A stretch of DNA of 64,000 nt, taken from the NCBI GenBank assembly GCA_032629725.1, contig JAFEVB010000002.1, forward strand, positions 3,782,001 through 3,846,000, read 5' to 3'. The DNA comes from Gremmenia infestans. Taxonomy: Eukaryota; Ascomycota; Leotiomycetes; Helotiales; Hamatocanthoscyphaceae. The position numbers were made by a program, and so were the translations under genes. The first letter of the stretch is position 1, and each line of letters begins with the position of its first letter. Positions 59,414 through 64,000 of the stretch are shown one piece after another. The notes under the pieces are model-generated. The model made no database searches. It was not told where the DNA came from and was given only the letters and a program-made list of their open reading frames with translations.

Positions 59414-60756
59414 CTATTCCGCATCTCCCGATGACACTATTTGTGGCTCTCTTACCATACAATAGAGTTTGCATACCTCTCCCCCATCATCACAATCCAT
59501 CTGCTTCACAAAATGAAAGCCCATGGCTTCATATATCTTCGTGTTAGGGACATCCCTGCTTGACTCTAAATAGCACCTCTTTCCTTCTTGATCGGCAAGT
59601 TTCGTCACCTCTCGAGCCAATGCTTTCCCTATTCCCTTGCCCTGCTGTCCTGGAAGTACGACCATGATATTTAGGAAGTAATAGCCTTTAGGATCTGTCC
59701 AGATTTCAGACTGGGCTTCCGCTTGTTTTGCCTTCCATATGTAATATCGCTAGGCTGTGTTAGCAATATTCTCAGAGCAGATAAATGATGAAAAAGACGG
59801 CTTCAATTTTCAAACAGGCACGACTTGTAAAGGAAAGCGCGACCCATTGGCCAAGATTTCGCAAATGTACCTAGATACGAGCGAACCATAAAGGAAAGAA
59901 TGATCCAAGGCCAGTAGAGAGACGTGCATGATTCCTTCCCTCTTTGCCTATGAGAAAGAAGTGGTACGTAAGTTCACGTTGGCCACGCGTGAGTGCCATA
60001 TTCCATCAACACATTTCCAGGAAACGCTCAGCGATGTGACGAGTTCAACTAAAGTATGCCTTGCGTATTAATGCGAAATGCACCCCGGATACAGCCCCGA
60101 GCTCGTCTATATTTTGTTTCAACAGACAATGAAACAAATACACGTACCTTTACATTAAGTCCACCTCTACCATACCAAATATTCATCCTCACTTGTTGGG
60201 CCCACATTTTCCACCCTTCAAACCACTCTCCCCACGTCTCATTCTGTGCAGATGGCCTTGGAGGCATCCACATTGCTATTCCGAGTACCTCATCGTTGGC
60301 ATTGGTGTCTTTTGCTACATAGAAGAGAGCATTACGAACACCCCATCGACACCGAATGCCAAGAGAGACCCGATTCCTGTTCAGATCCAGCTTTCGGCCA
60401 CGTCAGTTGAAACCAAATCAAGGATAATCTATTATGAGCAAGATTCGTCGCCAATAGATTTTTAAAGAATGTGCTTCTACTGGAAACGACCGCCTCCTCA
60501 ATCAGACGATGGCCTCAGGAATGAGGCGGATGAAGAGCAGCGGCAAAGGCTGTAGCTGTGCTACCGCGGGGAGGCACCCGGGGCATCTCAAGGACACCCG
60601 TAAGGCATCAATTACAAACATGAAGTGCGAATTACTCACCTTGGCACGATCGTTGTAAACCCAGTTATTATACGGATCATCTTTGAAGGCTTCCTGGATT
60701 GCAGTCACAGCGCCTGGTATGTCGGACTCTGTAAGGGGGGTGATTTCGAGTGGCAT
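59414..60756 (-). CDS. GNAT-family N-acetyltransferase, 231 aa
   Basis: Three exons: 60756-60640, 60390-60148 and 59749-59414, all phase 0, giving 231 residues. The N-terminus is MPLEITPLTESDIPGAVTAI and the middle exon includes RCRWGVRNALFYVAKD and AMWMPPRPSAQN. The last exon contains GYYFLNIMVVLPGQQGKGIG, where the acetyl-CoA-binding Q/RxxGxG motif is Q156-G161, then CYLESSRDVPNTKIYEAMGF, the usual motif B of this fungal GNAT group. It transfers acetyl from acetyl-CoA to an amine; the substrate is unknown. The introns, 249 and 398 nt, are several times longer than the other introns here. I place the first acceptor at GCCGAAAG by phase and homology; its lack of a pyrimidine run makes it the least certain join. 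Confidence 0.86.
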
Positions 60757-62041
60757 CTTGATATCAATTGCTCTCGGTCGGACACCGTCACACAGATCTC
60801 GTTCCGTCAGATTGAGCCAGAACACTGAAATAAATCCGTTGGCAAGAAAGCTCGAGGAGGTTCGGAATTTTCTGGTCAACAGCCTAAAATTATGGCAGCG
60901 GTTATATCAAACGTGCTCACAGCAATGACAGCGTGATAAGAAGATTATTATTCATGGCCGACCTCAAGATAAGACATGACTGGCTTGGCTGAGGAAGCTT
61001 TAGCCTAAGGATTTAGCTGAAGGGTGGCTGAAGGAGTGCTACCTAGACATTGTATTTTGCTATGAAGCTATCCCGAGCTCTGAGGCTCTGACAACAATAC
61101 GATAAAGAATCGTCAAAACCTGGTTTGAATTGGCGCCTTTGTCTTGTGTTCGTGAGCCGCACCCGAATGTTCCGAAACTAAGGGTGCGGAGTACAGCGAG
61201 CGCACTGACGCGGATCCTGTAACAGGGGCTTCACCTTCGAAACACGATGTCTGTCCCAGAAAACGGCAGATAATCCTCCACTCCCATCCGCAGCACCATA
61301 GGTAATGCCTTGCAGACTTACAGTTCTGGCTGATCGCCTTACGAGCCTCCTTGTCTTCGCCTAGCAGCTACTGTGTCTGAGTCTAGATCTTCATTTGCTT
61401 GAGTTTACCTGGCAGCTTCTAGGTCTCATGTCTACGAAACTGGTTAGTAGATGGCCTCCCCACGCGGTCTGCGACTGCAGCTGAGGGGAAATTGGGCCAC
61501 TGGATCAGCCTGAGAAGTGGTAAATGGTGAGAGGCAGACTTTGATAACGCCTCCTTAGGCCTGGCGTGCCATGTTGAAGCAGAGACGAGAGTCCTTGCGC
61601 ACTCGTATGGGGCCTTCAATATGTGAACCGGCTGCAAGTGTAACCCAAAGACCCCCTCCATGCACCAACAGACGTTCCGTCCCACTGGTGCATCAATCCT
61701 CCGCGTTCTCTACCTGAGGATGGGCCGTGACTTTTCATCTACTAGTACTGTACCCTTCCTGCCATCTTATGATCTTAGCCTCACCCATCACCATGTCCTA
61801 AAGATCTTCAACCCTGATACACCCTCTCTTTTCCATTCTTTCTTCGTTCGTCTTTTTTTTGTCAACTTTAGTTCTTCATACGGCTGGCTCGTGATTTCTA
61901 TTCTTCACGGTGCTTGTTTTTGGTGGGCCTTAGTTCAGCGACTACTATATTGTTTTCTCCCTTTTGAGAGCATCGGCGTATGCTCGATTGTCTCATCATT
62001 CTGGCGTACCACGAGGCGGGGCGGCGATTATTGTGCAGAGG
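60757..62041. other. Intergenic region between divergent genes
   Basis: No gene supported. The plus-strand frame 61660-62118 opens onto T-rich hydrophobic sequence (FHSFFVRLFFVNFSSSYGWL) that could in principle encode a signal segment spliced to the next gene, but I find no convincing in-phase splice sites. Confidence 0.45.
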
Positions 62042-63974
62042 ATGAACACGACGATGGCGCCAATGGATCCAGATCAACTCTCTTTGGAAGATTTAAGGCG
62101 GCGGCATGGTCTAGTTGAGGACATATCGTCAAAACAGAAGAGGGCAGGTGGTGGTGAAAAAAGAGGTGAAGGCATTGGCGAAGGTCAAGGCAATAGCATG
62201 CCGAAATATCCGAGTCCGAACGTCAGTCCAGGCGAAAGGGGCGGAGATGGCAGCAGGAATAAGGGCAAGGGAGATGATGGAGAGGATGGAGAGGATGACA
62301 ACAAGGACGGCAGTTCAACTGCGAGCCCCGGAACCGTCCCTCCCCCCCCTCCCCCTTCAACTCAACAAGCCAGTACTGGAGACACATCCTCGACGACATT
62401 CCTGGCTCCTGCAGCAGTGACGACTGTTCCAACTACCATTATCATAATTTCAACACCCACTCCATCGCCAGCAGTAATTTCTTCCACCCCAACCTTACCA
62501 TCGTCAAATACAGTAAGTAAGCTGCTATATAATCAAGAGCGAGGTGTTAACTATAGACAGATTTTCACTTCATTAATTCCCACTACGTCTTCTTTGTATA
62601 TTCAGCCTACCTTGCCGACGGTCACGGCTACACGAAGCGAGCCACGAGATGGGTTAAATACAGATAGACCTCTTAGTTTTACGAGTAGAGAGGCTACTTC
62701 AAGTCCCAGCATAGTCGGATCTACGCCGACCGGTTTGCCTCCCAGTGCGGTGCCGGAAGTTGCGGGTTCTTTTTCAACAACACTTGCTGTACCCAGCCAT
62801 ACCCCAGAGTCAGGGCGACACGGTGGTAAATTCAACGATATAAGGAAACAAAGAGGCAATGGCTTATCTCCCACGGCTGAGGGTCTCTTAATTGCTGTTG
62901 GGGCAATCGGTACGTTCTACTCCATCACTACTAGTCAAAATCGGAAATTGATAGTCAAATATAGGCGCTATTATTATCCTTGTAGCGGGCATACTCCTCA
63001 TTCTGAGGATGAAGAAGATCGACGCCTTTTCAAAGTTCAGAAACCGGAAAATACGCAAGGGAGGAAACCGTGATTTATATGGCTGGCGAAGGGACGACCA
63101 ATACTCCACCGATGCTCCCCCAAAGTACCCCGGTGAAGCAGAAACCTATAGCTATCCCCACGATGAGAAGTCTATTCCGGCAGAACGACAAATAAATGGC
63201 TTCTTCTCCCCGGTTTCCTTACCACCTTTATCAATACCCGCCGCAACACTATCACGTGGAGCGCAGGAGCAGACCCAGAGCCCGGGAGCGCTCCCAAACA
63301 ACCCAAATCCGTCAACATATATACCATCTCCTCAAGAAAGACCAATTTCCACGACGCAAGCCTTCTACAACATCAGCCCACTAACCCAAAATGATCTATC
63401 ACGGCAAATCTCAGACGCCAACCAGACGATGCGCTCCCAAAACACATTCGCCTCGCACCAAACCTCAAACATCCACGAGCCGAGCCAAAACCAGGTCGGC
63501 CATATGAGCTACCTCTCATCTCTATCATCCGGGTTCGGCGACGGTCTCATCATGCCCGAAGGGTCGACGAACCCCGACTCCCGGCAAACATACCGGCAAT
63601 CTCAATCCCAATCACAATCCCAGAACCCAGCTACCGCGAATCGATTCTCATGGGCACGCAGTCAAAGTCAAGGACAAGGACAACGAGATACAGTCTACAC
63701 GACGACATCGGAAGAATCCGCGCCGCGCTTCCGATCAGTGACGTCCTGGGTAGCGCAACAGACTGGACGTGTACAAGTAGAGAAACAGCAAAAGGCCCAA
63801 GGCCAAGTCCCTGATGTACCAGCGATGCCTATACAAGTACATGCTGGGCTGAACCACCAACGGAATATCAGCGAAGATCCGGTATTCAAGTTTCATCCTG
63901 GTGAGGAGATACAGATCTCGCGTGGCTCGAGAGTTCCGAGCGTGATTTTGAATAAGAAGACGGGTATTAGATGA
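62042..63974 (+). CDS. Mucin-like one-pass membrane protein, 625 aa
   Basis: Two exons, 62042-62909 and 62965-63974. The 55-nt intron falls inside the membrane segment, and the join yields GLLIAVGAIGAIIILVAGILLILRMKK (residues 281-307), an intact helix with a basic stop; total 625 residues. The extracellular side is acidic-basic at first (GDDGEDGEDDNKDG), then Pro/Ser/Thr/Val-rich. The cytoplasmic side is Gln/Ser/Asn-rich with a SQSQSQSQ run, and ends in FKFHPGEEIQISRGSRVPSVI at 597-617, close to the C-terminus. I recall this H-P-G-x-E ... I-x-R-x-S-R-I/V-P-S word from the tails of other fungal one-pass Ser/Thr-rich proteins. No signal peptide is visible after the chosen ATG, so an upstream exon may be missing. 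Role unknown; a surface sensor is possible. Confidence 0.82.
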
Positions 63975-63998
63975 GATGAGATGAGATGAGATGAGATG
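63970..63998. repeat. GATGA pentamer repeat at the right edge
   Basis: Nearly six copies of ATGAG overlap the stop codon of the mucin-like gene and run to the window end. The repeat may continue beyond it. Confidence 0.9.
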
Positions 63999-64000
63999 TT

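Noticed and set aside
61660..62118. Possible signal-peptide exon for the mucin-like protein
   Set aside because: Hydrophobic T-rich translation is tempting, but no donor and acceptor pair joins it in phase to the gene at 62042; left as an open question.

Overview
The window looks like nuclear DNA of a filamentous ascomycete (Pezizomycotina). Genes are single or few-exon. Introns are mostly 46-80 nt, with GT...AG ends and CTAAC or CTGAC branch sites close to the acceptor. Several proteins are of types I know from this group: a Htf1-type homeobox factor, an Irc6/AAGAB protein, an external alternative NADH dehydrogenase, a Ser/Thr-rich GPI protein and a mucin-like one-pass protein. A placement in Leotiomycetes is only a guess. 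I saw no transposon, rRNA gene, convincing tRNA gene or CRISPR array. All exon joins below were made by hand from splice sites and reading phase. Each gives an intact frame and, where the family is known, the expected conserved residues across the junction.

Layout. 0-8.4 kb: a bZIP factor on the minus strand (2.8-4.6 kb) with a 593-nt upstream stretch free of ATG, then a long gene-free stretch with simple repeats. 8.4-16 kb: two secreted enzymes (a berberine-bridge-like FAD oxidase and an S10 serine carboxypeptidase), a small PLDc_N membrane protein and a four-helix membrane protein. 17.8-23 kb: AHA1 (Hsp90 activator), a 127-aa small membrane protein and PHS1 (3-hydroxyacyl-CoA dehydratase). 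23-30 kb: a large Myb/SANT-like protein, an AAGAB/Irc6 adaptin chaperone, the spliceosomal core protein SmD3 and, divergent from it, the mitochondrial PGP phosphatase GEP4.

29.8-34.5 kb holds no gene I can support and leads into a 742-nt ATG-free, pyrimidine-rich leader of a homeobox regulator (34.5-36.4 kb). 37.7-42.8 kb: a Dnf3-type P4-ATPase lipid flippase. 43.8-44.7 kb: a six-cysteine Ser/Thr-rich GPI-type cell-surface protein. 46.7-47.2 kb: a small two-exon conserved protein that is easy to miss. 47.8-50.5 kb: CDC48/p97 in six exons. 54.1-56.1 kb: an F-box-like protein. 56.8-58.7 kb: an alternative NADH dehydrogenase. 59.4-60.8 kb: a GNAT acetyltransferase with unusually long introns. 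62.0-64.0 kb: a mucin-like one-pass membrane protein with a distinctive C-terminal motif.

The genes do not form an obvious biosynthetic cluster or a single pathway. Most are housekeeping (proteostasis: AHA1, CDC48, F-box; lipid: PHS1, GEP4, flippase; RNA: SmD3; respiration: NDE). Two developmental or stress regulators sit beside large gene-poor stretches. The least explained items are the two long ATG-free leaders, the conserved uncharacterised domain after the homeodomain, the C-terminal HPGEE/ISRGSR motif of the mucin-like protein, the loss of the flavin-linking cysteine in the FAD oxidase, and an overlapping upstream ORF at the flippase start.
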